Source of the DNA: Anagrus nilaparvatae
Lineage: Eukaryota > Arthropoda > Insecta > Hymenoptera > Mymaridae
NCBI GenBank assembly: GCA_022575985.1
Contig: JAKSXM010000137.1
Span: 12,852,001-12,916,000 of the forward strand
DNA length: 64,000 bases
Direction: 5' to 3'
Numbering within the stretch: position 1 is the first letter of the stretch; each line of letters begins with the position of its first letter. The position numbers and the translations under genes are program-made. The notes beneath the pieces are model-generated. The model was not told where the DNA came from. It ran no database searches and saw only the letters and a list, made by a program, of their open reading frames with translations. Positions 10,080 through 22,510 of this stretch are shown here, piece by piece.

Positions 10080-12675
10080 GCAAGAAAAAGGGCGATAAAA
10101 ATTGCCCATCAGCAGGAGAGTCTGATAATGGCAGCAACGGGCGGGATTTCAAGCAAGCCTCGATTTGCTTGTTAAGAGTACAAAACTCTTCAAAAGTTAA
10201 AGTATGGTCTCTTAAAACCCTACGAAGGTGGTGCTTGACCGACTTCACAGCAGCCTCCCAAAGACCCCCAAAATGTGAAGCACCTGGAGGATTAAACGAC
10301 CAATTTGTACCTTCACAAGCTAATTTTTCCTGAAGTTCCTGCATATAGCTTGAAGAGGCTATATACAGTTCCTTTAAAGCCTTATCAGCTCCAATGAAGA
10401 TAGTCCCTAGATCGCTAAATAGACCAGTTCATGGACCACGAGTAGAAGTAAATCTTCGGACGGCTGCTATACAATCATCACTAGCATACCCTATGATCAA
10501 TTCTAAATTTAGTAGCTTTACAAATAAAAGACCCAATATAAGCTTTATAAGTAGCCGATCCACGACCTCTGTACCTTAAAATTTTGTATGGACCAGAATA
10601 ATCTATGCCTGTGTTAAGAAAGGGTTTATCAGGACGCTGTACTCTACTTGGGGGTAGAATACCCATTTTTTTGCTTGACAAGATTAGCTTTGTATCTTAT
10701 GCATTCATTACATTTCTGCTATTGATAAGCCAAAATTCTTGTCTAAGAGTAGCTAAAGTAATAGTAACACCACCATGCAACGTTTTTTGATGAAAATATC
10801 TGATTAATAATTTTGAAAGAGCACAATTTTTAGCAATAATCAACGGATATTTTTACTCATGATTCAATAAGGAGTTATGAATACAACCCCCTACTCTTAA
10901 AAAATTATCTTCTAGAAAAGGATCTAATTTCAAGATGTCTAAAAATTTCATTAAGTTTGAGCCATTTTTTAAAGTAATTGTTTCTGTTTTCTGTTTCTTT
11001 TTTAAAGTGAGTAAGCTGAGTAGTATAAACCCAAAAAGTTTAGCTCTTTTAATTTCAAAAACATTAAAAAATTTTTTACTATTTGATTCAGAAAAATTGA
11101 ACCATGAAAATTGAAAAATTGGTAAAATTGATATGATTTTTTCAAATTTGTTTATATTTTTTGTTTTTACTTTAATTAATAACTTTGACACAAAACGAAA
11201 GACTAAAGAAGATACTCTCAATAATCGAAGAAGGTCTGAATATTTAGACACTAGGTCCCAAATTTGATCAATTTTCATATTTTCAATGTATACCACGTAA
11301 CTAAATTTATCGATTTGCTTTGAAAAGCATTTTTGTCTGAAGCAAAGTTGAAATTTTTGTTCATACGGTCATCAGCCTCCCACCACAAAAAAAATTATGC
11401 AACTGCTCGTGGGATATGCCTTTTGAAGCACAGTCTGCAGGATTTTTATGAGTCCTGACGTGACTCCAATACTCTTCAGGAACATTATTATAAATTTTTG
11501 AACGATTCCTAATGAAAACCAACGACCATTTAGAAGGATGTTCTCGTAACCAGAAATGAACATCTTGCGAATCTGAAAATAGGAAGATTTCACATGAAGT
11601 TAAATCCAAAGCTCTCAATAATTTCACAATCAATCTTGCAAAGTTCTAATTTAGGGATTGAATTTATAGGCTTTATTGAAGATACTTTGGAATTACCCTG
11701 TAAAAGACAAATTTCCGCTTTATTATTATAAGTAATTTTTAAGTAAACGCATGCCGCATATTCCATTTGAGAAGCATCACAGAAGCCTAAAATTTCATAT
11801 TTAGCATCAGGTTTGAAACCTAGCCGACGAGAAATGCGAATTGAATTAATATAAATTAGTCCTTGATACCAACATAAAAAATCATTACTAAGAGAAATTG
11901 TTAATTTGTCATCCCACTTTACTTTATTAATGTATAATTTTTGCATTAACGCTTTCCCTGTAATTAAAACCATAGACAAATACCCCTATGAGTCGAACAA
12001 CTTGGAAATACTAGATAACACAGTTCCCTTAGTAATGTCCTTTTCAAATTGGCCAAGCTCGATATTGAACGTAAAATAATCTTTCTTAGGATTCCAATTA
12101 AGGCTTAATAACGAAAAACAAGAGTTAGATGCATTAACACTACCCGGTGATGAAAAATAGTCAATCTATAAAAAATCGACTATTTTTAACGTAGCGTGCA
12201 AACTTCGATGAACATATAGTAGACTAATTTTTGACTATTTTTCATCACCGGGTAGCCTTAAGGTCTTCAGGAAAAATTAATAATGCATCATTGTTGGAAA
12301 TCCATTTATGAAATTCAAATCCAGCACATTTGCAAGAATTAATAAGTTGTTGCTGTTTTTCAAGAGCTTCTGGTAAAGAATAGCCTCCCGAAAGAGTATC
12401 ATTCATAGTTTCAAAATTTAGAACTTTTGAACAGAGAGGATATTTTTCGCCTTCATCAATAGCCAACTGCCAGTGACTCAAATAGCATGATAAGGACTAC
12501 TAAAAACCCCATAAGTGACTGTATTTAAAGAATAAGCCTGAATCTTATCACTGCTATTTTCATGCCATAAAATTTGTTGGTATTTACGATCATCAGGATG
12601 TATAAGGATTTGGCGATACATTTGCTTAATATCACTAACAAAAACATATTGATACTTCATCCAGTGTATCAAAAG
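10080..12675 (-). pseudogene. BEL/Pao retrotransposon pol remnant
   Basis: Decayed pol gene read leftwards. From high to low coordinates it shows: RT motif region (about 12672-12490) with VFVSDIKQMYRQILIHPDD and LNTVTYGVFSSP; the rest of RT (12481-12262) with GFEFHKWISNN; the RNase H region (about 11980-11380) with CDASQMEYAACVYL and PKLELC; an integrase zinc-binding segment near 10900-10730 (LRVGGCIHNS, LHGGVT); and the integrase core and C-terminus (10681-10080) with GIDYSGPY and HFGGLWEAAVKSVKHHLRRV. All are hallmark BEL/Pao motifs. Several stops and frameshifts break it. The catalytic YVDD box region reads FETMNDTLSG, so the active-site DD pair is lost. Gag, protease and LTRs were not seen; the 5' side ends in RT. 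Confidence 0.88.
12138..12257. mobile_element. 120-bp piggyBac-like MITE
   Basis: Flanked on both sides by TTAA (12134-12137 and 12258-12261). The ends are inverted repeats, CACTACCCGGTGATGAAAAA on the left and the same apart from two bases near the tip on the right. It lies inside the BEL/Pao pol remnant. Removing it with one TTAA restores the pol frame (FPEDL-NASNSC). TTAA duplication and CAC tips fit piggyBac-type transposition. It encodes nothing, so it would have needed a transposase in trans. Confidence 0.82.
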
Positions 12676-13337
12676 TTAAAATAACCCACCTTAATTAATT
12701 TACCAAAAGTAAAATTAAATAATTAAATTTGAAAATTTAACCAAAAATTCGTTATACTAATTATCTAATTAATTCAAATTATAGTTAATACATAAACGGA
12801 TAATAAAAAAATTTTTACGCTTAAAAAAAACAATAATAAAAAAAATATTGATAGGAAACTGAATACATTTGTTTTGAAATGGATATTTAGCACATTGAGT
12901 ATTAAAAAATAAACAACAAATAGTAAAATAAAGCTTTTAATTTCTTTTACCTCACAAATGTATAATAAAAAACAAAACGCAACAAAAAAAAAGTTAATAC
13001 CTAGTAGTTATTTGATGAGTTGGAAGTTTATACATTTTTTGTGGCTGCTTTACAAAATGAAAAAGCTTTTGCACAAAATAAAAAAAAGCATAATTGTATA
13101 CATGCTAAATATGAAAAAAAAAATATAAGGTTTAAAATTAATTATATAAAATGAAAAAAGTAGTGGTTTTAAATTAAATATGAAAAAAATTTAATTTTCA
13201 AAATCTTTTTAATTATTCTTAAAAATTTAAGAGTTAACAAGTTTTACCTTTCAAGCCCCGCAACCCACAATTTCTTATCACTTATCTTCTCATCGTTTAT
13301 CCCAATTAACCAAATGGGGTCCAAAATTACCAAATTT
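12676..13337. other. AT-rich non-coding sequence
   Basis: Poly-A-rich sequence with no gene. The last 80 bases ('gcaacccacaatttcttatcac', in part, and 'ccaattaaccaaatgggg') look like the inner arm of the neighbouring foldback family, so a small fragment may lie at about 13255-13335. Confidence 0.45.
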
Positions 13338-13640
13338 AATATGGAACATGTTTATAGGAAGGGGGTATTCTGGAAATCTGAAAATATAGGAGGTGTCAAA
13401 AGTGTAGGTATTAAGGGGGGGGGGGGGCTTAGAATAACTTCAGTTTAGGAACTTGGGATAATCCAGATTTAGGGACTTGGCATAATTTCAATTTAGGGAC
13501 TTAGAATAATCCAAATTTAAGGACTTACAATTAGCATAATTTCGATTTAGGGACTTAAAATAATTGAAGTTTAGGGAAATAATCCGTGTTTAATGTCTTG
13601 TAATATCTCGTGTTAAGAAACTTAGAATATTTTATTCTAA
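13338..13640 (+). repeat. Family A copy, left part
   Basis: Begins 'aatatggaacatgtttatagg' less one base, has a run of twelve or more G near 13418-13430, then at least six units such as 'gatttagggacttggcataat' and 'caatttagggacttagaataat' (parts). It ends at the foldback at 13641. On the other side of that foldback (14641-14707) family A sequence resumes in the opposite orientation. Confidence 0.7.
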
Positions 13641-14640
13641 CAAGGGGAGTTCAATACATTTGGAACACCGAATTACACCAAATGGTTATGGATGAGTTTG
13701 TTATGTTGAAAAAACATGCCGACTACCCTCCGTTCCTTCCAATGGGCCTTCTGGGCCTAGAAACGCAGGGCTCAATGTTATAAAATAGGATTTTTTGGTA
13801 ATTTTCAAAGAAACGCCAAAACCTCGCAAGTTAACCAAAACTCTTCTGGATGGTCTCATTTTTTTGGTTTCAGTATCACCTTTCATACGCCGTAAGCCGC
13901 AATTTATTATCACTAATTCTCTCATCACTATAGCCAATTAACCAAACGCTCATTTTTAGCTAAAAATGACCAATTTTTAAAATGCTGCCAAAATTGTAAT
14001 TTCTGACGAAAATGGGTTTTATAGGTCTGAAAAAATTTGTACAAGCTTCAAATTTCCAAAAATTTTTTGCTCGTCTCATTTCCTTGATTCGTTTTTAAGA
14101 AATGGCTCTTCAAAGTTAGCATTAAAAATGAGATTTTTTAAAAAATCGTAAAATTGGGACTGTGACTTCAAATTATCATATCTGGTTAACAAATAATTGC
14201 AAAAGGTAAAGTCAAGAAGTTTTGGAAATTTGAAGCTTGTACAAATTTTTTCAGACCTATAAAACCCATTTTCGTCAGAAATTACAATTTTGGCAGCATT
14301 TTTAAAATTGGTCATTTTTAGCTAAAAATGACCGTTTGGTTAATTGGCTATAGTGATGAGAGAATTAGTGATAATAAATTGCGGTTTACGGCGTATGAAA
14401 GGTGATACTTAAACCAAAAAAATGAGACCATCCAGAAGAGTTTTGGTTAACTTGCGAGGTTTTGGCGTTTCTTTGAAAATTACCAAAAAATCCTATTTTA
14501 TAACATTGAGCCCTGCGTTTCTAGGCCCAGAAGGCCCATTGGAAGGAACGGAGGGTAGTCGGCAAGTTTTTTCAACATAAAAAACTCATCCATAACCATT
14601 TGGTGTAATTCGGTGTTCCAAATGTATTGAACTCCCCTTG
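13641..14640. mobile_element. Foldback element of 1.0 kb
   Basis: Ends CAAGGGGAGTTCAATACAT on the left and its exact inverse on the right. The arms of about 430 bp are almost identical and the unpaired centre is about 14064-14215. TAA follows on the right and precedes on the left ('ctaa|caagg' and 'ccttg|taag'), compatible with a 3-bp target duplication as in PIF/Harbinger elements, but this is inference. The minus-strand frames at 13701-13937 and 14076-14315 only reflect the palindrome and are not genes. Confidence 0.8.
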
Positions 14641-15190
14641 TAAGTCCCAAAATTGAAATTGTCCCAAGTCCCATTTGATCCCCCCCCCCCCTTAATTTTC
14701 AGATTTCCAGAGTTAATCTTAAAATGGGAATTCTGACTTAAAATTGCCATATCTGCAGATAGGATATTAGCCATGGCTAACAAAGTATTTTAAACCAACG
14801 AGTAAAAAATTTTTGGAAACTTGAAGCTTAATGTAGAAAATTTTTAAGACCTATAAAACTCAATTTAGTTAAAAACTACAATTTTGTCAGTAAATTAAAC
14901 ATATTTATAGAATGGTTATTCGGGCTGAAAAACGAGCCTTAAAGGTAATACTTACACAAAAAAATGACATCAACCAGAAGCATTTAAAAAATTTTTGAGG
15001 TTTTATTGAAAATTACCAAAAAATCCTATTTAATATCTTAAAACAACATTGAGTCCTGCGTTCCTGGGCCCAGAAGGCTCATTGATATGAACGGAGGGTG
15101 GTTTGCATATTTTTTCAACAGAATAAACTCATCCATAACAATAGATTTTAATTTGGTATTCCAAAGGTTGTGAACTCCTCTTTTAAGTTT
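14641..15190. repeat. Inverted family A scrap plus second degenerate foldback arm
   Basis: 14641-14707 is family A in reverse orientation ('aagtcccaaaattgaaattg', poly-C). From about 14708 to 15185 follows a diverged single arm of the 13.6 kb foldback: 'aacttgaagctta', 'agacctataaaactca', 'cctgggcccagaaggctcattg' (in part), ending 'gtgaactcctctttt'. Confidence 0.6.
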
Positions 15191-16937
15191 GGGGTAAGAA
15201 AAATTTACTTTCTTTTAGAAAAAGGATTTGCAAAATTGATTGAATTCGAGCAAAGTAACCGTGAATTTTTAAAATATACCATTAATATCAATCGTTCATT
15301 CATGAATTGAATATTTAATTCGTATTATTTCTGCCTTATAAACAATTTTTATCTAAAAATTTAATTGTTATTATGCTATATTATAAAATACTAATTATAA
15401 TTTTCATTAAATTTTCCAATTATTTTATAAAATATTCATATCATGGCTCATTTTGTACGTAATTTAAATTATAATTATTTATACATTTGAATTAATAATA
15501 ATTCAATTTTTTTTGCTAATTTTTTAAGAAATAATTGATTACTGGAATTCCAAATTAAATTATCAAAGACTTTAGTATTATATTTCACAAATTTGAAAAT
15601 TATCCAAGTAAATTCTGTGGTCTTTATCGATGCTACTAACGAAGAGCCTCTGAGGTTATATAGATAAATTTACACAAAGCTTAAGATTTTCTTAAGTCAC
15701 TTTGATGCAAAATGCTAAATATCTAGAAATTTTGTGAGGTTAAAAAAACTTAAAGAGATTCTTTATTAAATTATATCATGATAGCCTTAAAATGGTTATT
15801 TAATACCAAAAATTACTTTAAAAATTTCAACTCAAAATGTTTGTCAAAAGTACATGCTGTATTTATGTAATTGTATATTATACTGTAACTTTAAATTCTT
15901 AATTAATATTTTTATTTACTATTATTCTAAAATTAAATTTCTATTCAAAACAAATTTCCAAAGATTTATTTGTGTACTTTATAAAGATATATATAAACGA
16001 ATACCAAAAGAATTAATGATGCATGGGAAACATAAAATATATACATTCTTGAAAGTAAATTTATATATAAAATGTTTGAAAACTAAATTCAAGTGATGTA
16101 AATAATAATAAACATAAACTGTATAATAGAAAACTTGGGTACAGGTGGTGAATGAGCAATTGACGTATATTTTCTCTATGAATTCAAAAAGCTTATTATG
16201 TGTATAAATCCTTAAATATTTGTATAACAGAATGAATTCATATTTATCATAAAGTAACAAAAAAATAAAAAGGCAAAAAAAAATTGAATACAGAAATAGA
16301 AAATTTGTTTTTGAAATTTTTATGATTACTTTTTTAGTTATAGTGAAAATTATAAAAAAAAAGTAATTTTATGGGACAATAAGGTGAGAAATACACTTGC
16401 ATTTTTTTTTTCATACATCATAGAATTGTTTATTATGTGTTCGTATAAATAAAAAGGAAATAAAAAGTACACGTGAAATAAAATATACATATATAATAAA
16501 AATGAAAAAAAAATTGTGATAAGTTAATATCATACTTTTTTTTAATACAGTTTTTCAATAGTTACTATAGTGTTGAATAGAAAAATTGTTCAATGGGTTT
16601 TATAGTGTGTTTATTTATGTTATTGAATAAATATTTTTTCATTGATTTTATTTACTTTTTTTTATTTTATAACATTATTATTTACGTGATAAAATGAATA
16701 ATAGTTTTTTGGTTGTTAGTTATTAATATTTTATTAGAGATTTTTAAAAATTAATTAAATGCATAAAAATGCCTTTGAAATTTTGATTTAAAATAAAATA
16801 AAAAAATATATATTCTATTATTTTTTTTTTATTTTTTTTTTTTAAATTTAATTTTTAAAAATTCAAAGCATTGTTTGCTAGATCGATATGATTCAATTAG
16901 TTATAAATTTAAGATATTAGAAATCTACAATTCTTTG
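15191..16937. other. AT-rich non-coding sequence
   Basis: No gene recognised. Open frames on both strands at about 15854-16260 are made of Ile/Phe/Tyr/Lys codons expected by chance at this composition and overlap each other in opposite orientation. Confidence 0.5.
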
Positions 16938-17300
16938 GGTACAAAGGGACTTGAAATAGTTTTCAAAAACATTTGAACCCAAGTAGATAAAAATCAGTGA
17001 TTGTATTAGAAAAATATTTAAGGTACCCCCCTCCTTTATTCTGATGGGCCTTAAATTACCAGCTTACATGTTACAAGATGCTTGAATTTTTTTCAAAATA
17101 ATGCTTCCACCATCAAATTTAACCAAAATTTTCTATTTGGTTTATTTTTTGTTGTTTAAGTGTCATCTTCTCTCGCAAAGTTTAAATTGCTTCCAAAATT
17201 TAAAATTTTAAACAAATATAACAAGATCTTAACAAAATATATAGACTAATATTTTTTTCTATCTTCAAATTTCCAAATTTCAGATCCCTATTTAAGGCTT
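16938..17300. repeat. Old arm of the CAAGGGGAG foldback family
   Basis: Starts 'tacaaagggacttga' and carries diverged versions of 'ttctgatgggcctt', 'aaccaaaattttctatttgg' and 'taagtgtcatc' in the same order as the 13.6 kb foldback left arm. It is much decayed. Confidence 0.4.
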
Positions 17301-18218
17301 AAAAAAAACTTGCCTCAAACACTTGTCACATCTATCGCACCCTGGTTGCTTACGAGGTGCACATTTAATACTTAGTAATTGTGCACTAAACAGTAGTATA
17401 AGAGAGCCTTATAAAAAGTTACAGAACTTTAAAGATGATACTTAGCTAAAAAAATGTACATCAACAAGCAGATTTTTTATTCAATTTCAAGATGGTAGCA
17501 TTATTAGCTAAATAAAAAAAAATTTTGACTCTCCCTCAAAACCATGCATTTTCACCCCTCTCTCATTCTCCTGCAATCCTAAAAGTTAACATCAATTACT
17601 TCTTTTCTTCCCTCGAACGTATTACATTTAAAAAAAATTATGAAATTCAAATTTTAGCAACATATTTTTTAAAAACAAAATTTCATGAAAAACAAAAGAA
17701 TTTTTTAAAAGTCATATGTAAAATAAAATATGCTGCCAAGAATTAAAAAATAAAATAAAGTTTTTGATAATAAAATATTATTATAATAACGTGATTTTAT
17801 TAAAATTATAATTAAATATTCAATTATAAAATTATGCATCGTTTAATATGCAAAATAAAAATTATAAATCGGTGATGTCTAATTTAAATAAACATATAAA
17901 TCCAAATATTAATATTTTAATAAAATGAAAAAAGAAAAAGTATATATAATTGATAAATTTTATAGGATTTATGTAATTAAAATTAAATAAAGTGAGATTT
18001 ACAGATTTATATGTAAAACAATTAATGAATACAAAAGATATAATGTCATCAGAATCTCTTTTCATGACATTTTCCTCATCACCATTACTATTACCATCAA
18101 TATCATTTATCCTATTTTATTATTTCTTCTGCTGGTCTCTATAGATAGTCTGGGAGTTGTTTTTTATATATTTTTTGTTTTTTGGTTATAACTGAGTGAT
18201 ATTAGGTGTCATTAATAA
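17301..18218. other. Non-coding sequence
   Basis: AT-rich. A slightly more balanced patch at about 17310-17420 ('cgcaccctggttgcttacgaggtgc', in part) has no match elsewhere in the window. No gene was seen. Confidence 0.45.
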
Positions 18219-18395
18219 AAAAAAAACTTATAACTGGTTTGTGTGTTCACATAACCAACGAGCATAAACATGTTCACTTTTGATAGTATTAATATATACT
18301 CCTTAATTATTGTAAGTCCTAGAACCAAAATTATAATACGTCCCAAAATTGAAGATATTCTAAGTCCTTTTGACCCCTCACACACAGACACACAA
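18219..18395 (-). repeat. Family A, partial copy, reverse orientation
   Basis: Starts 'aaaaaacttataactggttt', then 'aacatgttcac', then units 'attgtaagtcctagaacc' and 'taagtccttttgacccctc'. The far end with GAACATGTTCC is missing. Confidence 0.65.
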
Positions 18396-19190
18396 ATAAA
18401 TTTTCAAATATATATAGTAGTAAGAAAGATATAAAAAAGCTTTTTTATGTTTTTTGACATACTGAATCTTGTCTATAAATCTAATAAAAATTGAGACATA
18501 ATTAATTAATTTAATTTTGTAACATAATTTTCAATACAAAGAATAATATTTAATTAAAAACTCGAAAAGAAAAAATTTGTTATTTTGGCTGTAAACAAAG
18601 AAATTTAGCGACCTAAATTTTTATACCATACATAATGCATTTTTCTCTTGGAAAACTAATTTTTTCAACTTTTTATTTTAAAAATAACAATTAATATTTT
18701 AATATAATGAATATGAAATAGGATATTAATATAAAAATTCAAATAAAATGAAAATAATGTGGAGAGTCGCATTTTTTTTATAATCATTATTTTTTAACTA
18801 TGTTATATTGTGGGTATCCAGTAACTAATTAAATTACACATAATATATATATATTTAATAATAAACGTAATCAAAGTTAAATTTACACTATCAAGTTGCT
18901 GTGCTTGAATTTCGATGGAAGCAAATGCTTGAATTTTCAAGAAATTCATATTTAAAAATGACCCTTTTGAAAAAAGGTTACATTTTATTTAAAAATTCAC
19001 ATGTGTATACTGTTCTTTTACTTTACATATATCCAAATATATTTCGAATTTTTTATTTGTGTACTAAATTTGTTTCACAGTATATTTATTATGGATTAGA
19101 ATTCCGAATTTACATTCCTACTACTGGCTTATAATTTGGAATAAGTTTCCTGCAGCTAGAGCAATTGCTCCAAGCAAATCACGGTTGTAT
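18396..19190. other. AT-rich non-coding sequence
   Basis: No gene or repeat recognised. The 77-codon frame at 18901-19134 is chance-like. Confidence 0.45.
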
Positions 19191-19515
19191 AGTTAATCGC
19201 CATCACTAGATTTGATCTACTATGGGTTTTTGGGTTGCTGATTACGAACTTTTAGGACTTTTATTAAAAATTAATATTTCACCCTTAAATTAGTAAAAAT
19301 TTAGTAAAATTTAGTAAAATTTAGTAATTAGTAAAAAATTAGTAGAATTTTCGGATCGCTGATCATGAATTTTAGGGTTTTGTACATTAAAAATTGGCAC
19401 TTCATCCTTAAATTCTCAAAAACGTAACATATATCAAAAATACCTCGCTTAGAAATATAGTTTTTGCTAATTTAAGAGTGAAGTGCCAACTTTTGTAACT
19501 AAATCCCCCCCCCCC
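19191..19515. repeat. Repeat with two 'GCTGATTACGAA' phrases and a poly-C run
   Basis: Phrase copies at about 19225-19256 and 19348-19377, each followed by 'aaaattaatatttcaccctt'-like text as at 8650. Between them 'ttagtaaaa' is reiterated (19290-19345). It ends in a C run at about 19504-19516. Confidence 0.5.
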
Positions 19516-20730
19516 TTATTATTTTATTGAAGTATATAGGCTGGGTATAATATATAAATAGTACGAAATATTATAATTTTCTAGTTTTTAATTCTTTATT
19601 CTAATTTATGTTTTATTATTTTAAAATGCGTTTTCTTGAATTTTTAAGCATTTGTTTGAATTCAATTGCTTCAAATATCAAGCAAAATAACTAATATTTA
19701 ATTTTTTAAGCAATCTGTTGGGAAATTCAAACAAAATCCAAGCGCAGCAACCTGACAGTGTAAAATTATTAAAATTACTTTTGATAAATTATATTTTGCA
19801 ATAAGATAGTTATGAAAGAATATTACGATGTATGAAAGCTTTAGCATTTTTATCCTTTAATTACTAAAAACCTTTGTAGAATAAAGCTTTTGTAGTTTTT
19901 AAAATTGTAGACAAGATTTGAAGAGGAAAAAGAAAACAGGTACCAAATTTTTGTACCGAATTGTAAAATAGGTAAGAAATTAAAATGAGAAAGATTAAAT
20001 TATTAAATTTTGTTCCAATAGTTTTGAAACTTTTAGTAAATTAATTAACTTGTTATATGTGGTTAGGACAAAATGTTTTAACACGATGTTGAAGAATACT
20101 CGAAAGAATACAATGGTACTTTATTACATAACTCTTTAAAAGTTTGTTAGATTTTATCTGTATTAAAAATAATTTTATCTCTTTGTAATATACAGATGTA
20201 TAACATATTGTAAAGCTTTTGACTATATTATAACTTTCATTTCTAGTCCTTTAAACTAAATGGCAGCAAAGTTAATTTCCTTGATTTTTAATGGTTTAAT
20301 TGAGATTCAACTTTAAGGGTCTTGTATGAAGTATTTATTATGTTTTTTTTAGGCACAATCATGCAACAAAATGATTTTTCCAATTCTCAAAATTTTAGAA
20401 CATCCATTCACTTTTTAAAAGTTTGTCATTAGTGACTGAACCCATAACCAACAAGTATGAAACATAATCAAATTTAAAACCTTAATGAGGGTTCTATGCC
20501 ATCTGGGCCCAAATTGAACTGAAGACTCATATATAAATTAGTCAAAATTTTATTTCTGAGTAACTAAAAATAAGCATCTTCACCAAATTTTTATCTCCTT
20601 AGGACCATTTCTCATTTTTTTCAGCTATTTAAAAAACTCTGTACATAATTAAGCAGGCGAAGTATTCCCTACGTAGTTCATATTGTAATCAAATTAATTT
20701 ACGTCTGAAAGAAGGAATGCTTAAAATTTT
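19516..20730. other. AT-rich non-coding sequence
   Basis: Nothing recognised on either strand. Confidence 0.45.
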
Positions 20731-20992
20731 AACATGGAACATGTTCATAGAAAGGGGTACCCAAAAAAGCCCCTTTCAACTAGAAGGGGGGAGGGTGAAA
20801 AGTGACATTTTAGGGGAAACGTGAAATGGACTTAAAATATTTTTGGTTAAGGGTCTTCTGGGTACCCTACAATACTTTAGGTTTATGAACAATTTCAATT
20901 TAGGGACTTTCATAATTTCGTTCAAAGACATTAGAAGCAGAATGTTTAAACTGTTATAAGTAAGCATGATCGATGCTTGTTGATTCTGTAAA
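20731..20992 (+). repeat. Family A, short copy
   Basis: Left end 'aacatggaacatgttcatag' at 20731; G-rich blocks; fewer core units than in the 3540 copy ('caatttagggactttcat'); right end 'ctgttataagtaagcatgat'. It is useful as the uninterrupted counterpart of the 5319-6792 copy. Confidence 0.65.
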
Positions 20993-21039
20993 TGCAAAAC
21001 AAAAATGTATTTTATACTAGCATTTGCAAGCCTTTGTAG

Positions 21040-21566
21040 TTAAGTATTAAGTCTGAGCGACGAAGTATACAACATTACAATAATCTAACTGAGGGATGAC
21101 AAGAGACTCAACTATACGCTTGCGTAAATGCTAAGTATTGCAGTGTTTAATGAGTTTAAGGCAGTTGTAATCTTCTAAGTTATATGAGGATATTTTAATA
21201 TATTTAAAAAGGTTAATAGAGTGATGTGTTCTAAATACTATGGCACTAGTCTTTTTGGCATAAAGTAAAGCAATTAAGCTTTCACCACTTAGCAACCTTA
21301 TGCTGATTGTGATAATAAAATAATGCATAGGCAATTTGATGAGCTGGTGTCTGGACATAGATCTGATGGTTGCAAGCGCATACGATCCTGTAAATGTTTT
21401 TAATTGCAAGGAAATGCTCTGAGAACGACCACAGAAATATGACCGAAATCAAAGAAGTGCAGATTTGGAGAAACCTATACATTGAAGTTTATTATACAAC
21501 ATTAAAGAAAAGATGTTGTTATGACAAGCCATTATGATGGCTTTACTGAAATCAAACTGCAGCACC
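21040..21566 (-). pseudogene. Non-LTR retrotransposon reverse transcriptase fragment
   Basis: Read leftwards, broken frames give FDFSKAIIMACHN near 21560 (RT motif A, normally DFSKAFD), then YNKLQCIGFSKSALL, then RSYFCGRSQSISL, then, in another frame, LKLIKHCNT, and finally VESLVIPQLDYCNVVY near 21080. This order is that of the RT domain of jockey/CR1/R1-type elements. The interval between these motifs is shortened and frameshifted and the rest of the element is missing on both sides. It lies directly beside a family A copy. It is not functional; the exact clade is not resolved. Confidence 0.75.
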
Positions 21567-21715
21567 AAAGTAAAAATTTAAGTTCTTTACAATTAAACTT
21601 TTTGAAGCCCCCATTCATTCTATGAATTTATAATTTACGCTTAAAAATCGCATACCTATTTTGATTCATCAATCTATAAATTTATTTATTTTTTTTTTAT
21701 TTTTTTTAAGTTGGG

Positions 21716-22184
21716 CACTGTAAAAAGTAACTTTCTTAGATTTAAAAAAAAAATATAATTTTTTCGAAAAATTAGTGAATTTTCAAAAAATTTTGTAAAT
21801 ATTCGATAAAAATCGTAAATTTATGATATTGAAAAATTATTGAAAAATTATTGAATTGAAAAATTTATTATTGAAAAATTAGGAAAAATTATTGAAAAAT
21901 TCGAGAATTCTCGATTTTTTTTGTGATTTTACAAAAAAAGTTGTAAATTCACAACCATTTTTCGTAAATTTACAACGTAAATTTTCGAGAAAAAAATTGT
22001 AAATTTTCAATTTTTCTTGCGAATTCACAAAAAAAATCGAGAATACTCGAATTGTTCGTTAATATACTAAATTTAGTTAATTTACGATTTTTTTCGAATA
22101 TTTACAAATTTTGTCGGAAATTTACTAATTTTTCGAAAATGTTATAATTTTTTTGTTAATATAAGAAAGTTACTTTTTACAGTG
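21716..22184. mobile_element. 469-bp palindromic MITE, copy 1
   Basis: Left end CACTGTAAAAAGTAACTTTC and right end its exact inverse. The interior consists of reiterated blocks of the type 'gaaaaattagt', 'gtaaatattcgat' and 'aaatcgtaaattt' that also pair across the centre. It has no coding frame. A second copy with the same end starts at 63662. The target duplication is not clear. Confidence 0.75.
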
Positions 22185-22510
22185 TGTATATGTATACTGT
22201 GGTAATAAAATGAAAACAAAAATTTATTTTGAATCATAGGCTTTAGATAAAATAAAGTCGTTTTAATCAAATTTCAATCATAATTATTCATATTTGAATA
22301 CTAAAAATATGCACATAAATATTCAAATTTATTAGTAAAATACATAAATAAAATTAATTTTAATTAATTGTGTTGTTCATTAACAAAAATAATTATAAAT
22401 CAAGACTATATATATATAAATTTACATTTAATTTAAAAGCAAATAAAAGCTGCAATCAAATTGAAACAAAAAAAAGTTTTTTATTTTTTAAAGAGTTGAA
22501 TTAAAAAAAA

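Noticed and set aside
13701..14315. Two minus-strand frames of 78-79 codons
   Set aside because: They lie in the foldback arms and the same text appears in both orientations, so they reflect the palindrome.
15854..16260. Overlapping frames on both strands
   Set aside because: Rich in Ile, Tyr, Phe and Lys, overlapping in antisense, with no family motif and no splice context.
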